DNA of 64,000 nucleotides from Verrucomicrobiota bacterium (GTDB lineage: Bacteria; Verrucomicrobiota; Verrucomicrobiia; Limisphaerales; UBA9464). The stretch's first letter is position 1; each line of letters opens with the position of its first letter. Position numbers and translations under genes: made by a program. The DNA lies in contig CANGKZ010000020.1 of assembly GCA_947454705.1 (NCBI GenBank), forward strand, positions 1-64,000, given 5' to 3'. Below, one piece after another: positions 31,660 to 40,863 of this stretch. The notes under the pieces are model-generated. The model searched no databases and was not told the origin of the DNA. It saw only the letters and a list, made by a program, of their open reading frames with translations.

Positions 31660-34238
31660 GCCCCGGCGCCCTCCGCGCATTGCTGCTGTCCGCCTCGCTT
31701 CTTTCCGGAGCCGGGGCGCTCGGTCTGCAGCTCTCGTGGACCCGACAGCTCTCCCTCGTGCTCGGACACGAACTGCCCGCGCTGCTCGCGGTGCTCACCG
31801 CCTTCTTCGGTGGACTCGCCGTGGGAGGCTTGGCGTGGGAACGCGCGGTGGCCCGGTGGGGATTCCGAACCTCGTGGCCCGCATCGATCGAGTTCCTCCT
31901 CGCCGCCTGGGCCCTGACCAGCGCCGCCGCGCTCGTGCCCGCTGCTCGGGCGTTCCAAATTTGGATCCCACTGCAGGACGCCGGCCCGGCGCAGGCGACG
32001 CTCGCCCTGTTGATTCCCTTTGGACTCCTCCTCCCCGCGACCGCCGCCATGGGAGCCACGCTTCCTGCGTTGATGCGCCTGTTCTCGCTGACCAATCCCG
32101 CCGGGTCTCCGGGGCTCGGCCGCCTCTACGCGGCGAACACCGCCGGAGCCATGATCGGCACCTGGGGCACCGTAGCGTGGATCCAACCTCGACTCGGATT
32201 GCGGGCGAGCATCGCCGTTTGCGCCGCATTTCACGGAATTGCCGCGGTCGCTCTCGTCGTGGCGGCTCGGTCGGCCTCGGGCGGTTCGAAGGCTGCATCA
32301 AAATCGGAACCCATCACCCCCGCCATTCGCTCGCCGTTCCAAAGCGGTTCGGGCGTCACCCTGACCGCACTGGTCGTCACCGGATTCCTCGGGCTGTCGC
32401 TCGAACTGCTGGCCAATCGCGCCCTGGCGCCGGTGCTCGAGGGCACGGTGTACACACATGCGGCCATTCTCGGGGTGTTCCTGTTCGCCACCGCGATCGG
32501 ATCCGCCTTCGAACGCTCGCACGTCATCCCACTGCGTCCTCCCCTGGGCGGCCTCGCGGTGGCCACCCTTGTCTCGGGACACGCGTTGATCCACGCGCAC
32601 GACTGGCACGCCTACCTGATTGCCCGCTGGGGCGGGAGTTTGCCGGGAATATTCCTGGCTGAATCCGCCATTGCGCTCTCCGTGCTCCTCGCGCCGTGCC
32701 TGCTCATGGGATCAACTTTGGTACGGCTCGTAGCCCAGGCGCGTCAGTCCGGAGTGCAGCCCGGCAGTGCGCTCGCCCTGAACACCGCCGGGGCCGCGCT
32801 TGCGGGTCCCATTTTTGGTGCGGTGTTGCTGCCCTGGATCGGGCTTCGCACCGCGGTGATCGGACTCGCCCTGGCGTATGCGGTCCTGGCCACGGCGACG
32901 TCGGCGAGCCGCGGCTGGAAATCCACCGCGTGGGTGTGGGGCGCCCTGCTCGTCCTGGGGCTCGGCATTCCCTCCGACCTTGGCCTTCCGGCGGCGCCGT
33001 TCGGAAGCCGTTGGGTCGCGCTCACGATGGGTCGTTCCGAAACCGTGGGAGTGGCGGAATCCCAGGATGGCAATCGGACGCTGTCGGTGCAGGGCCGCTT
33101 CACCATGGGAGGCACCGCATCCACCAATGCGGCGTTCCGACAAGTGCTGCTGCCGCTGGCCTGGCACGAGAATCCGAAGCGCATTCTGCTGCTGGGAGTC
33201 GGCACCGGCATTTCACTGGGTGCCGCCGCCAGTGATCCGTCGGTCGAGGCCACCGGCGTTGAACTGCTGCCCGAAGTGCTCACTGCGCAGCGTTGGTTCC
33301 AACCGCACAACGCCCTCGGTCCCGCATCGCGCGTGGTGGCGGCCGATGCGCGGCGGTTCCTCGCAGGTTCGAAGGACACCTACGACCTCATCCTCGGCGA
33401 TCTGTTCCATCCCGCGCGCGACGGCGCGGGCACGCTCTACACGCGGGAACACTTCGCAGCCATGCGCGAGCATCTCGCGACCAATGGCATCGCGGTTCAA
33501 TGGCTCCCGCTCTACCAGCTCGATGCCGACACGCTGCGCAGCATCGTCGGCGCCTTCCTCGCCGAATTCCCCAATGCCCACGGATGGTTGCTGCGTCCCA
33601 ATTTAGATACGCCCGTTCTCGGTCTCGCGGGACGGCGCGGCGCGTGGTCGTTTGCCCCGGGCCGGATCGAGGCGCGAATCCGAAAGCCGGACTCGTTCCA
33701 ATCGCGTCTGCACGCCGCCGGACTGGGCGGTGAGGAGGCGGTCCTGGGCACCTGGCTCGCGGGGCCGAAATCGCTGGAGGGTTTTGCGGCGGGAGCGATG
33801 CCATCGACCGATGATCGCCCGTCGGTCGTCTTCACCGCACCCCGGTTGGGTTCGGTCCGGGACCCGGTTCCGGGCGGACTGCTGCTGGATTTGCTGGAGC
33901 GATTCGCCGGCGAAGGAAGCGAATTCCCGCTGGCGGAACCCGGCGGCGACTGGGGACGCCGGCTCGCCGCCTACCGGTCTGCGCGCGATGAATATTTGCG
34001 AGGTCTCCATGCCGACGATCTCGGGCGCAAAGACGAAGCCGAGTCGGCCTTCCTGCGCAGCGCGCAACTCAGTCGAGAGTTCACCCTCGGCTATTCGCAG
34101 CTGCTGACCCGCGCAATGCTCCGGAGCCGCACCGATGCGCCGGAGGCCCGGAGAATTCTTCAGAAGCTGAGGGAGGCGCGTCCGGATCAGCCGGTGGCGC
34201 AGCAGCTCCTCGATCGATTGAGCCGCGGCCAGCCGTGA
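31656..34238 (+). CDS. membrane-fused spermidine-synthase-like protein with C-terminal TPR-like tail
   Basis: An 860-residue protein. Residues 1-450 are highly hydrophobic with roughly 11-13 membrane segments, like the integral-membrane portion of fused MFS/spermidine-synthase proteins. Residues about 490-690 form a Rossmann methyltransferase-like domain: RILLLGVGTGISLGAA, GVELLPEV, and the spermidine-synthase-type acidic segment YDLILGDLFHP. The last 100 residues look like TPR helices (DDLGRKDEAESAFLRSAQL). The Asp of GDLFHP matches the catalytic acidic position, but polyamine activity is not assured for this family. It is translationally coupled to trpD (ATGA). Confidence 0.82.
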   Translation: MSPGALRALLLSASLLSGAGALGLQLSWTRQLSLVLGHELPALLAVLTAFFGGLAVGGLAWERAVARWGFRTSWPASIEFLLAAWALTSAAALVPAARAFQIWIPLQDAGPAQATLALLIPFGLLLPATAAMGATLPALMRLFSLTNPAGSPGLGRLYAANTAGAMIGTWGTVAWIQPRLGLRASIAVCAAFHGIAAVALVVAARSASGGSKAASKSEPITPAIRSPFQSGSGVTLTALVVTGFLGLSLELLANRALAPVLEGTVYTHAAILGVFLFATAIGSAFERSHVIPLRPPLGGLAVATLVSGHALIHAHDWHAYLIARWGGSLPGIFLAESAIALSVLLAPCLLMGSTLVRLVAQARQSGVQPGSALALNTAGAALAGPIFGAVLLPWIGLRTAVIGLALAYAVLATATSASRGWKSTAWVWGALLVLGLGIPSDLGLPAAPFGSRWVALTMGRSETVGVAESQDGNRTLSVQGRFTMGGTASTNAAFRQVLLPLAWHENPKRILLLGVGTGISLGAAASDPSVEATGVELLPEVLTAQRWFQPHNALGPASRVVAADARRFLAGSKDTYDLILGDLFHPARDGAGTLYTREHFAAMREHLATNGIAVQWLPLYQLDADTLRSIVGAFLAEFPNAHGWLLRPNLDTPVLGLAGRRGAWSFAPGRIEARIRKPDSFQSRLHAAGLGGEEAVLGTWLAGPKSLEGFAAGAMPSTDDRPSVVFTAPRLGSVRDPVPGGLLLDLLERFAGEGSEFPLAEPGGDWGRRLAAYRSARDEYLRGLHADDLGRKDEAESAFLRSAQLSREFTLGYSQLLTRAMLRSRTDAPEARRILQKLREARPDQPVAQQLLDRLSRGQP

Positions 34239-34336
34239 TTTTTCGCGGTCCGCGGAGCATGACCAATCTTGGGTAATCCCGAATCCTACCGGGAAAAGGC
34301 GTGCAGTTTGGCGGATCGATCCCTAGGGTAGGGACT

Positions 34337-35191
34337 GTGCTTCTCACGGTGAACACACAGGATGCGCGCACGGTGGAACGCCGTGTGATTGCGGATCATC
34401 AGCACCTGTTTCCCTCGCGCGATGCGCGCCGTTTCACCGAACATTTCGAATGGGTGGAGGCCTGCTTCCTCGGACGGAATCCGGAGTTTCTCCCCATCGA
34501 TGCCGCCTACCACGATCTGGAGCACACGCTTCAGGGAACGCTGGTGCTGTCGGAGCTGCTGCGCCGCCGGGCCGATGCAGGAGCGCCCCCCACGATTGAG
34601 GCCGAGCAATACGAGCTGTCGATCATCGCCATCCTGATTCACGACTCCGGCTACCTCAAACACCGCGGGGACACTTCCGGAACCGGAGCCAAATACACCT
34701 TCACGCACGTCCAGCGGTCCTGCGATTTCGCCGCGAGCCAGCTCCCGGCCAAGGGCTACACCGAGCGCCAGATCCGGGGCATCCAGAACATGATCCGGTG
34801 TACCGGTCTTGGTACATCCCCCGCGGGCATTCCCTTTCAAAGTGAGGCGGAGCGCGTGTGTGGATTCGCGCTGGGGACGTCGGACCTGGTGGGGCAGATG
34901 GCCGCGACGGATTATCCGGACAAGCTCCCCATTCTCTTCGCCGAATTTCAGGAGGCGGCGGAGTTTTCCGGGGGCAGCCGCCCCTCGATGCCCTTCAAGA
35001 CCCCGCGCGAACTCATGGCCAACACGCACGGGTTCTGGCGGAACTACGTGATTCCGAAACTCGAGACCGAGTTTTGCGGCCTGCACCGGTTTCTTGGCGA
35101 ACCGGGCGGAAGTTCTGCGGCGAATCCGTATTTTCAGGCCATCGAGGCAAACCTCGAACGGCTGACCTTCCTGCTCAAGAGCGGCGCCTGA
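34337..35191 (+). CDS. HD-domain metal-dependent phosphohydrolase
   Basis: A 284-residue soluble protein. HD-superfamily metal ligands are visible: the first His in AAYHDLEHTLQ, then the His-Asp pair in AILIHDSGYLK, and further His/Asp in the following helices (THVQRSCDF, TSDLVGQM). Members hydrolyse nucleotides or cyclic dinucleotides; the substrate is not evident. GTG 34337 is preceded by the SD-like TAGGGA; GTG 34301 and 34349 are alternatives. Followed by a probable terminator. Confidence 0.75.
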   Translation: MLLTVNTQDARTVERRVIADHQHLFPSRDARRFTEHFEWVEACFLGRNPEFLPIDAAYHDLEHTLQGTLVLSELLRRRADAGAPPTIEAEQYELSIIAILIHDSGYLKHRGDTSGTGAKYTFTHVQRSCDFAASQLPAKGYTERQIRGIQNMIRCTGLGTSPAGIPFQSEAERVCGFALGTSDLVGQMAATDYPDKLPILFAEFQEAAEFSGGSRPSMPFKTPRELMANTHGFWRNYVIPKLETEFCGLHRFLGEPGGSSAANPYFQAIEANLERLTFLLKSGA

Positions 35192-35198
35192 TTCGCCG

Positions 35199-35226
35199 GC
35201 GGCCTCTCCGATGCCGCTGTTTTTTG
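35199..35226 (+). terminator. probable terminator after the HD gene
   Basis: Stem GCGGC (35199-35203) with GCCGC (35213-35217), nine-base loop, then TGTTTTTTG. The stem is short but the T-run is good. Confidence 0.55.
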
Positions 35227-35263
35227 TTCGGAATTCCCCGCCAGCCCGCTTTCCTTGGGGAAC

Positions 35264-37462
35264 GTGTCGCGCGACTATCATCTTCACTCAGCCCCGGTCG
35301 CTGCCACGCTGCGGATCTCCTACGAACGGGAGCTCAATCCCCAGCAGCTGGCGGCGGTGACCGCAGGCCCCGGGCCGTGCCTCGTGCTCGCGGGTGCCGG
35401 AGCGGGAAAGACGCGCACGCTGACGTATCGGGTGGCCTGGCTGCTGGAACACGGCGTCCCGCCCGACCGCATCCTGCTCCTCACCTTCACCAACCGGTCG
35501 GCCCGCGAAATGATGCAGCGCGTGGGCGAACTCCTCGGCGGCGATCCTCCGGGGCTCTGGGGCGGCACCTTTCACAGCATCGGCAACCGCATCCTGCGCC
35601 GGCATGCCGACCGGCTCGGGCACCGGCCGGATTTCACCATCGCCGACCGCGAGGACGCCCGCGACCTGCTCGGACACTGCATCACGGAGGCCGGGGTCGA
35701 TGTGAAGGCCACCCGTTTTCCCAAGCCGGAGGTGCTGGGCGACCTGTTCTCCATGGCGGTCAACACGCGCCGGGATCTGACCTCGCTCCTGGCCTCGACG
35801 CATTCGAGTTTCGTGCCCCTGACCGAGGCAATTCTGGATGTCCAAAAACGGTACATCGAACGCAAGCAGGCCAACGGGGTGATGGATTTCGACGATCTGC
35901 TCGTGCTCTGGCTGCGGCTGATGACCGAGCACGCGGATCTGCGCGAGATGTATCAGCGCCGGTTTCAGCATCTGCTGGTGGACGAGTACCAGGACACCAA
36001 CGCGCTCCAGGGCGAGCTGCTCGATTCGCTCACCGCGCCGCCGCACAACCTCATGGCGGTGGGCGACGATGCGCAGAGCATCTACTCGTGGCGCGGCGCG
36101 CACTTTGCCAACATCCTGGATTTCCCCAAGCGCCACGGCGGCGCACGGGTGCACAAGATCGAGATCAACTACCGCAGCACGCCGGAGATTCTGGCGCTCG
36201 CCAACGCGGCGATCCGGCCCAACACGCGTCAGTATCCGAAGGAACTCCAGGCCGCGCGCCCCTCGGGACCGCGACCGGTGAAGATCCTTTGCGGCGACGC
36301 CTCGGAGCAGGCCGCCTTCGTCGCGCAGCGCGCCCTCGAACTGCGCGAGGAGGGCCGGCGGCTCGACGACATCTGCGTGCTGTACCGCTCGCATTTCCAC
36401 GCGTTGGAACTCCAGCTCGAACTGACCCGGCGGAACATTCCGTTCTCCATCACCAGCGGGCTCCGCTTCTTCGAGCAGGCGCACATCAAGGACGTGGCCG
36501 CATACCTCAAGCTGGTGAGCAACGGGTCGGATGAACTCGCGTTCCGGCGTCTGGTGCGAATGCTGCCGGGCATTGGAGCCAAGGGGGCTGACAAACTCTG
36601 GTCCGTGTACGCGGAGCAACGCGCCACCCGGGCGCCCGACCTCCTCTCCGCCCCGGCCGCCGCACCGGTTTCCGATCTCGATGGAGCCCTGGAGCCGGCC
36701 CCCGCCGTAGCGGTGGACGTTCCGCAGGAGGTCGCGCGCTCGCTTGCCGCCATCACGCCCAAGGTTCCGAAAAAAGCCGCAGCCGCGTGGGCGCAGTTCA
36801 CCGCCACCGTTGCACAATGCGAGGAACCGGGCGTGCGGAAATCCCCGGGACGAATGATCCGTCTGGTGGTGGAGGCGGACTACGAGGATTACGTAAACGC
36901 CACCTTCGACAATCCGAGCAATCGTCTCGACGACCTCGAACAACTCGCGGCCTACGCGAATCAATTCCAGGGCACTGCCGATTTCCTCGCGCAGCTCGCG
37001 CTGCAATCCGAGCTGGAAGCGGCGAGCGAACAAACCCGGAACGACGAGGAGGAAGATCGACTCCGCCTCTCCACCGTGCACCAGGCCAAGGGACTCGAGT
37101 TCGGCGTCGTGTTCGTGATCATGCTTTGCGACGGGCTTTTTCCGAGTCAGCGCTCGGTGGACACCACGGAGGGCGAGGAGGAGGAACGCCGGTTGTTCTA
37201 TGTCGCCCTCACCCGCGCGAAAGACGAGTTGTACCTGAGCCACCCCCTGCTGCGGTTCGCGCAGGGTTCGGGCAATGCGCTGCAACGGCCCTCCCGGTTC
37301 CTCTCCGATTTCCCGGCGGAATTGGTGGAGGAATGGAACCTCCGTCCAGCAGGCCCGGTGAGCCAGTACGCGGCGTATCCGCCGCCCTCCCGCAACACAG
37401 AGCCGGCGGATCCGGATCCCAGCATCGATCCCGATGCGGATCCGGACGACATGCCGTTCTGA
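35264..37462 (+). CDS. UvrD/PcrA-like superfamily 1A DNA helicase
   Basis: A roughly 732-residue 3'-5' helicase with all SF1A motifs: Q-motif LNPQQLAAVTA, I AGAGAGKTRTL, II VDEYQDTN, III GDDAQSIYSWRGA, IV NYRST, V STVHQAKGLEFGVVF, VI RRLFYVALTRAKDELYL. The middle 2B-like region carries an Ala/Pro-rich insert (about 465-500). The C-terminus is an acidic Asp/Pro tail ending DDMPF, probably a partner-binding peptide. Likely role is repair or replication restart. GTG 35264 is preferred over TTG 35255. Seven bp before dus, so probably cotranscribed. Confidence 0.92.
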   Translation: MSRDYHLHSAPVAATLRISYERELNPQQLAAVTAGPGPCLVLAGAGAGKTRTLTYRVAWLLEHGVPPDRILLLTFTNRSAREMMQRVGELLGGDPPGLWGGTFHSIGNRILRRHADRLGHRPDFTIADREDARDLLGHCITEAGVDVKATRFPKPEVLGDLFSMAVNTRRDLTSLLASTHSSFVPLTEAILDVQKRYIERKQANGVMDFDDLLVLWLRLMTEHADLREMYQRRFQHLLVDEYQDTNALQGELLDSLTAPPHNLMAVGDDAQSIYSWRGAHFANILDFPKRHGGARVHKIEINYRSTPEILALANAAIRPNTRQYPKELQAARPSGPRPVKILCGDASEQAAFVAQRALELREEGRRLDDICVLYRSHFHALELQLELTRRNIPFSITSGLRFFEQAHIKDVAAYLKLVSNGSDELAFRRLVRMLPGIGAKGADKLWSVYAEQRATRAPDLLSAPAAAPVSDLDGALEPAPAVAVDVPQEVARSLAAITPKVPKKAAAAWAQFTATVAQCEEPGVRKSPGRMIRLVVEADYEDYVNATFDNPSNRLDDLEQLAAYANQFQGTADFLAQLALQSELEAASEQTRNDEEEDRLRLSTVHQAKGLEFGVVFVIMLCDGLFPSQRSVDTTEGEEEERRLFYVALTRAKDELYLSHPLLRFAQGSGNALQRPSRFLSDFPAELVEEWNLRPAGPVSQYAAYPPPSRNTEPADPDPSIDPDADPDDMPF

Positions 37463-37469
37463 CCGGTTG

Positions 37470-38570
37470 ATGCGCATGGACACTCCCAGTGATCCCGGAA
37501 GCACCGTCGGCAGCGGTCCCCTGGCCGGTCTGCTCGACCGCAGCGAACCGTTGCTTGCCCTGGCCCCCATGCAGGACGTCACCGACCTGCCCTTCTGGCG
37601 CCTGCTTTCCCAGTACGGAGGTCCCGACGTGTACTGGACCGAGTACTTCCGGGTGCATTCCACGAGCACGCTGGAGCGGCCGATCCTGGAATGCCTCCAC
37701 AAGAATCCGACCGGACGCCCCGCGATCGCGCAGCTCATCGGCAACGACATTCCATCGCTGGTCCGCGCCGCGCGCGAACTGCAGCATCATCCCGTGGCGG
37801 CGATCGACCTGAACCTCGGCTGCCCTGCTCCGGTGGTGTATCGCAAGTGCGCCGGGGGCGGATTGCTGCGGGAACCGAAACGCATCGACACCATCCTCGC
37901 CGCCCTCCGCGACGCCATCCAGAAGCCCGGCATCGCGTTCACGGTGAAGACACGTATCGGATTTGATACACCCGCCGTGTTCGAGGAGTTGCTGGAGATC
38001 TTTGCGCGGAATCGTCCGGACCTGGTGACGGTGCATGGGCGCACGGTGTCCGAAATGTACCGGACGGAGGTTCACTACGATTTCATCGGCAAGGCGGCGC
38101 GGAGCCTGCGAATGCCGGTGCTGGCGAACGGGAACGTGCATTCCGCCGAGCGGGCGGCGGACGTGCTGGAGTGGACCGGCGCGCGCGGGCTGATGATCGG
38201 TCGCGGCTGCGTTCGCAATCCGTGGATCTTCGATCAGATCCGCGACCACCTGTCCGGCCGGCCGATCCGCTATCCGCGCGGACGCGAGGTGCTGCAGTAC
38301 GTCGAGGCCCTCTACGAAGCCACCACGCCCGCCGAATCCCGCGAGCGGCTGCAGGTGGAGAAGATGAAGAAGTACATGAACTTCGTCGGCGCGGGGATTC
38401 CCCCCTTTGGCGCGGCGTCCACCGGGCCGGGCGGATTCCTGTACCAAATTCGACGCGCCGAGACGCGCGAGGAATTCTTCCGCGTGTGTGCCGACTTCCT
38501 GGCGCACGACGAGCCGATGACGCTCATTCCACCCCCGGATGCGCCGAGGGTGGTTCACGCCGCAGCCTAG
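37470..38570 (+). CDS. dus: tRNA-dihydrouridine synthase
   Basis: A 366-residue FMN enzyme reducing uridines in tRNA D-loops. TIM-barrel start ALAPMQDVTDLPFWRL, then NLGCPAPVVYRKCAGGGLL with the catalytic Cys in the CPAP...KCAGG motif, VKTRIG, HGRTVSEMY, and ANGNVHSAERAADVL with GLMIGRGCVRNPWIF. Which Dus subclass (A/B/C-like) cannot be fixed by eye. Start ATG 37470 is 7 bp after the helicase stop; ATG 37476 is the alternative. Confidence 0.94.
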   Translation: MRMDTPSDPGSTVGSGPLAGLLDRSEPLLALAPMQDVTDLPFWRLLSQYGGPDVYWTEYFRVHSTSTLERPILECLHKNPTGRPAIAQLIGNDIPSLVRAARELQHHPVAAIDLNLGCPAPVVYRKCAGGGLLREPKRIDTILAALRDAIQKPGIAFTVKTRIGFDTPAVFEELLEIFARNRPDLVTVHGRTVSEMYRTEVHYDFIGKAARSLRMPVLANGNVHSAERAADVLEWTGARGLMIGRGCVRNPWIFDQIRDHLSGRPIRYPRGREVLQYVEALYEATTPAESRERLQVEKMKKYMNFVGAGIPPFGAASTGPGGFLYQIRRAETREEFFRVCADFLAHDEPMTLIPPPDAPRVVHAAA

Positions 38571-38636
38571 AGCCCAAAGATTCCCCCCTCAGAATTCCCT
38601 TCCGCCGCGGCTCCGCCCGGCCTTCAATTCGCCCAC

Positions 38637-39116
38637 ATGGATCCGCTGCTGAAACTTCTTTCGTCCAACGCGTCCCTTTCTCCCTCGGAGATGGCGGCGA
38701 TGCTCGGCATCACCGAGTCCGAAGTGCGCACCCGTCTGCAGGCGCTGGAATCGTCCCGCCAGATCATGGGGTACCGGGCGATCCTCAACGAGGAAGCCAT
38801 CAAGCGCGACGTGGTCCGGGCGGTCATTGAAGTCCGCATCACTCCGGAACGCGGCGGCGGGTTCGACAAACTGGCCGAGCGCATTGCGAAGTATTCCGAA
38901 GTGCGGTCGTGCCACTTGATGTCGGGCGGGTTCGATTTGCTGGTCGAAGTGGAAGGCGCGAACCTCCGCGAAGTCGCCACGTTCGTTTCTGAAAAGCTGG
39001 CCACGCTCCAGGGCGTTCTCTCCACCGCCACGCACTTCGTGCTCCGGGCGTACAAGGAGCAGGGCGTTCTGATGCAACGTCAGGCCGAGGACGAGCGTCT
39101 CGCCGTGGCCCCCTGA
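38637..39116 (+). CDS. Lrp/AsnC-family transcriptional regulator
   Basis: A 159-residue regulator. N-terminal winged HTH at about 1-55 (LSPSEMAAMLGITESEVRTRLQAL), C-terminal RAM/AsnC ligand-binding domain at about 65-150 (VVRAVIEVRITPERGGGF, YSEVRSCHLMSGGFDLLVEV). The GGFDLLV segment is the usual effector-pocket signature. Members respond to amino acids; the effector is unknown. Monocistronic by spacing. Confidence 0.9.
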   Translation: MDPLLKLLSSNASLSPSEMAAMLGITESEVRTRLQALESSRQIMGYRAILNEEAIKRDVVRAVIEVRITPERGGGFDKLAERIAKYSEVRSCHLMSGGFDLLVEVEGANLREVATFVSEKLATLQGVLSTATHFVLRAYKEQGVLMQRQAEDERLAVAP

Positions 39117-39227
39117 GCGCATCCCGACTTCGTCCGTTGACCAGTCTTCCTAGGGGTAAGCCGGAAGCAGAGGTGGCCGAGTGGCCAGTTGACGCCCCAG
39201 CCGTTCAGACCGAATCTTTCAATCGCA

Positions 39228-39746
39228 ATGCCAATACCGGGATGCCAGTTGAGCGTTTGGGTGGATGCCCCGTCGGGGATCATCCGCGTTGCCGGACGGG
39301 CCGCTGCGGAGGGCGCGCAGGACTTCAAACTGCTGGTCCAAAAGCTCCTTGAGCAGGGGGTCTCCAAGATCTGCCTCGATCTCAGCTCCTGCCTGTTGAT
39401 GGACAGCACGTTTTCCGGGGTGCTGGCCAGCCTTGCAGGAAGCCCGGATTCTCCCGCTTCCCCGCGTCGTCATTTCGTCCTCGTCGGGGCCAACGCGCGG
39501 GTGCTCGACCTTCTGGACAACCTCGGGGTGCTTCCCCTGGTCACCGTGCTCACGGCGACCGACGCAGCGACGGATGTAGACCCTGGTGCGGTCACTCCGG
39601 TGCCGGTGGGTGGGCATTCCAAGGACACGATGGCCAAGTGCTGCCTGGATGCGCATCGGCTGCTGATGTGCCTGAAGCCGGAAAACGCTGCGAAGTTCAA
39701 AACGGTCACCGAAGTGCTCGAGCAGCAGCTTCAGGCGGCGCATTGA
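39228..39746 (+). CDS. STAS-domain protein (anti-sigma-factor-antagonist-like)
   Basis: A 172-residue protein. The STAS fold spans about residues 8-110 and its hallmark KICLDLSSCLLMDSTFSGVL carries the usual phosphorylatable Ser/Thr in MDSTF. The C-terminal 50 residues (KCCLDAHRLLMCLKPENAAK) are a helical extension with two to three Cys. No anti-sigma kinase or phosphatase gene is adjacent, so its partner is unknown. ATG 39228 gives a compact start; the upstream TTG 39189 is unlikely. Confidence 0.8.
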   Translation: MPIPGCQLSVWVDAPSGIIRVAGRAAAEGAQDFKLLVQKLLEQGVSKICLDLSSCLLMDSTFSGVLASLAGSPDSPASPRRHFVLVGANARVLDLLDNLGVLPLVTVLTATDAATDVDPGAVTPVPVGGHSKDTMAKCCLDAHRLLMCLKPENAAKFKTVTEVLEQQLQAAH

Positions 39747-39824
39747 GTTGAAATCGAATTTGAATCGGGGCGAAGCCCCGCGGGTGGCGATCCCCACCTC
39801 ACCGGTGGACTGAACCCTCCGAGT

Positions 39825-40724
39825 TCATCCCAGTACCTTCCATCCGGAAGGCTTGCACAACTCCAAGGCACGCTCGGGATTCTTCGTGGCCAGCCAGTTC
39901 GGGGGGAGCCAAGGCGGCATTTCCCGAGCTTCTTCCGGCCTGGCAAGCACCGGCCCCCAAAAGGTTCGGGTCATGAAAAAGAGGGTATAGCCGGCGGACT
40001 GAAGCATCGAGGCCGGCTCCGACGGGAAAGGGTGGTGATCCTCGAACAGGATGTCGCGAATGCAGCCGGACTTCAAAAGCGACTCGGCACCGGCAAAGAC
40101 CTTCGCCTCGTGCCCTTCGACATCCACCTTCAGCAAATGCACCGGCCCGGGAATCTCCGCATCCATCCGCGCCGTGCGCACCATGAATCGGCCCTCCGCC
40201 CCTGCTCCCTGTGCCTCTCCATTGGGCTCCAAACTGGCAAGACCGTAGTTGCCTGAAAACGCAGGAGGCTCCGACATTTCCGCATCGCCCGAAGTCCGAC
40301 TAAGAGCAAGCTGACGGATCTGAACCGAGCCGATCGGCACACCGGACTTCTGCCAGGAATTCAGGTTCCGTTGGAGGAAACCAAAAACCTTTGGATGGGG
40401 CTCGAAGGACGTCACACTGCCCCGGGGGCCTACGCGCCGTGCCATCAGTCCGGACATGACCCCCACGTTGGCCCCGACGTCGACCGCCGTCTCGCCCGGC
40501 TGAAGCAGCCGCCAGGCAATTTCGCTGGCGATCAAATCATAGACCCCGAGATGCCAGAGGGCATGTCCGACCGTCTCCGCCGGATTGACGGTCATCGACA
40601 ATCCCCAAGGGACAACGACGGACACCTCGGGCGGAACGACACCGCGTCGTGCGAGCCGACGGAAAATCTGCCCCGGCTGAAAGAAGTACTCCGGTTTGAG
40701 AAAGCGCTGGAGCGAATGAATCAT
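39825..40724 (-). CDS. FkbM-family methyltransferase
   Basis: A 299-residue SAM-dependent methyltransferase. Motif I AVDVGANVGVMSGLMA, followed by VTSFEPHPKVFGFLQRN (post I), and LLKVDVEGHEAKVFAGAE, the FkbM hallmark. FkbM proteins in polysaccharide loci O-methylate sugars. It marks the left edge of the exopolysaccharide region and faces away from the first glycosyltransferase. Confidence 0.88.
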   Translation of the reverse strand: MIHSLQRFLKPEYFFQPGQIFRRLARRGVVPPEVSVVVPWGLSMTVNPAETVGHALWHLGVYDLIASEIAWRLLQPGETAVDVGANVGVMSGLMARRVGPRGSVTSFEPHPKVFGFLQRNLNSWQKSGVPIGSVQIRQLALSRTSGDAEMSEPPAFSGNYGLASLEPNGEAQGAGAEGRFMVRTARMDAEIPGPVHLLKVDVEGHEAKVFAGAESLLKSGCIRDILFEDHHPFPSEPASMLQSAGYTLFFMTRTFWGPVLARPEEAREMPPWLPPNWLATKNPERALELCKPSGWKVLG

Positions 40725-40863
40725 GAATGGAACCGTTCAGGCTACAAAGCCTGCGATTTCACTCTTGGAAACCGACTGTTACCTGTCAATCCCGAACCCA
40801 AATTTGAAACCTCATTCGCGGAACGTACGCCTTGGAGAGCGGACTGACCGAAGCTAGCCTCCT

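Noticed and set aside
35288-37750. An 820-codon minus-strand open frame opposite the UvrD-like helicase
   Set aside because: All SF1 helicase motifs are on the plus strand; the antisense frame has no recognisable protein features.
39168-39215. tRNA-like start (GCAGAGGTGGCCGAGTGGCC) before the STAS gene
   Set aside because: It resembles a Ser/Leu tRNA D-arm, but no anticodon stem, T-arm or acceptor 3' strand follows.
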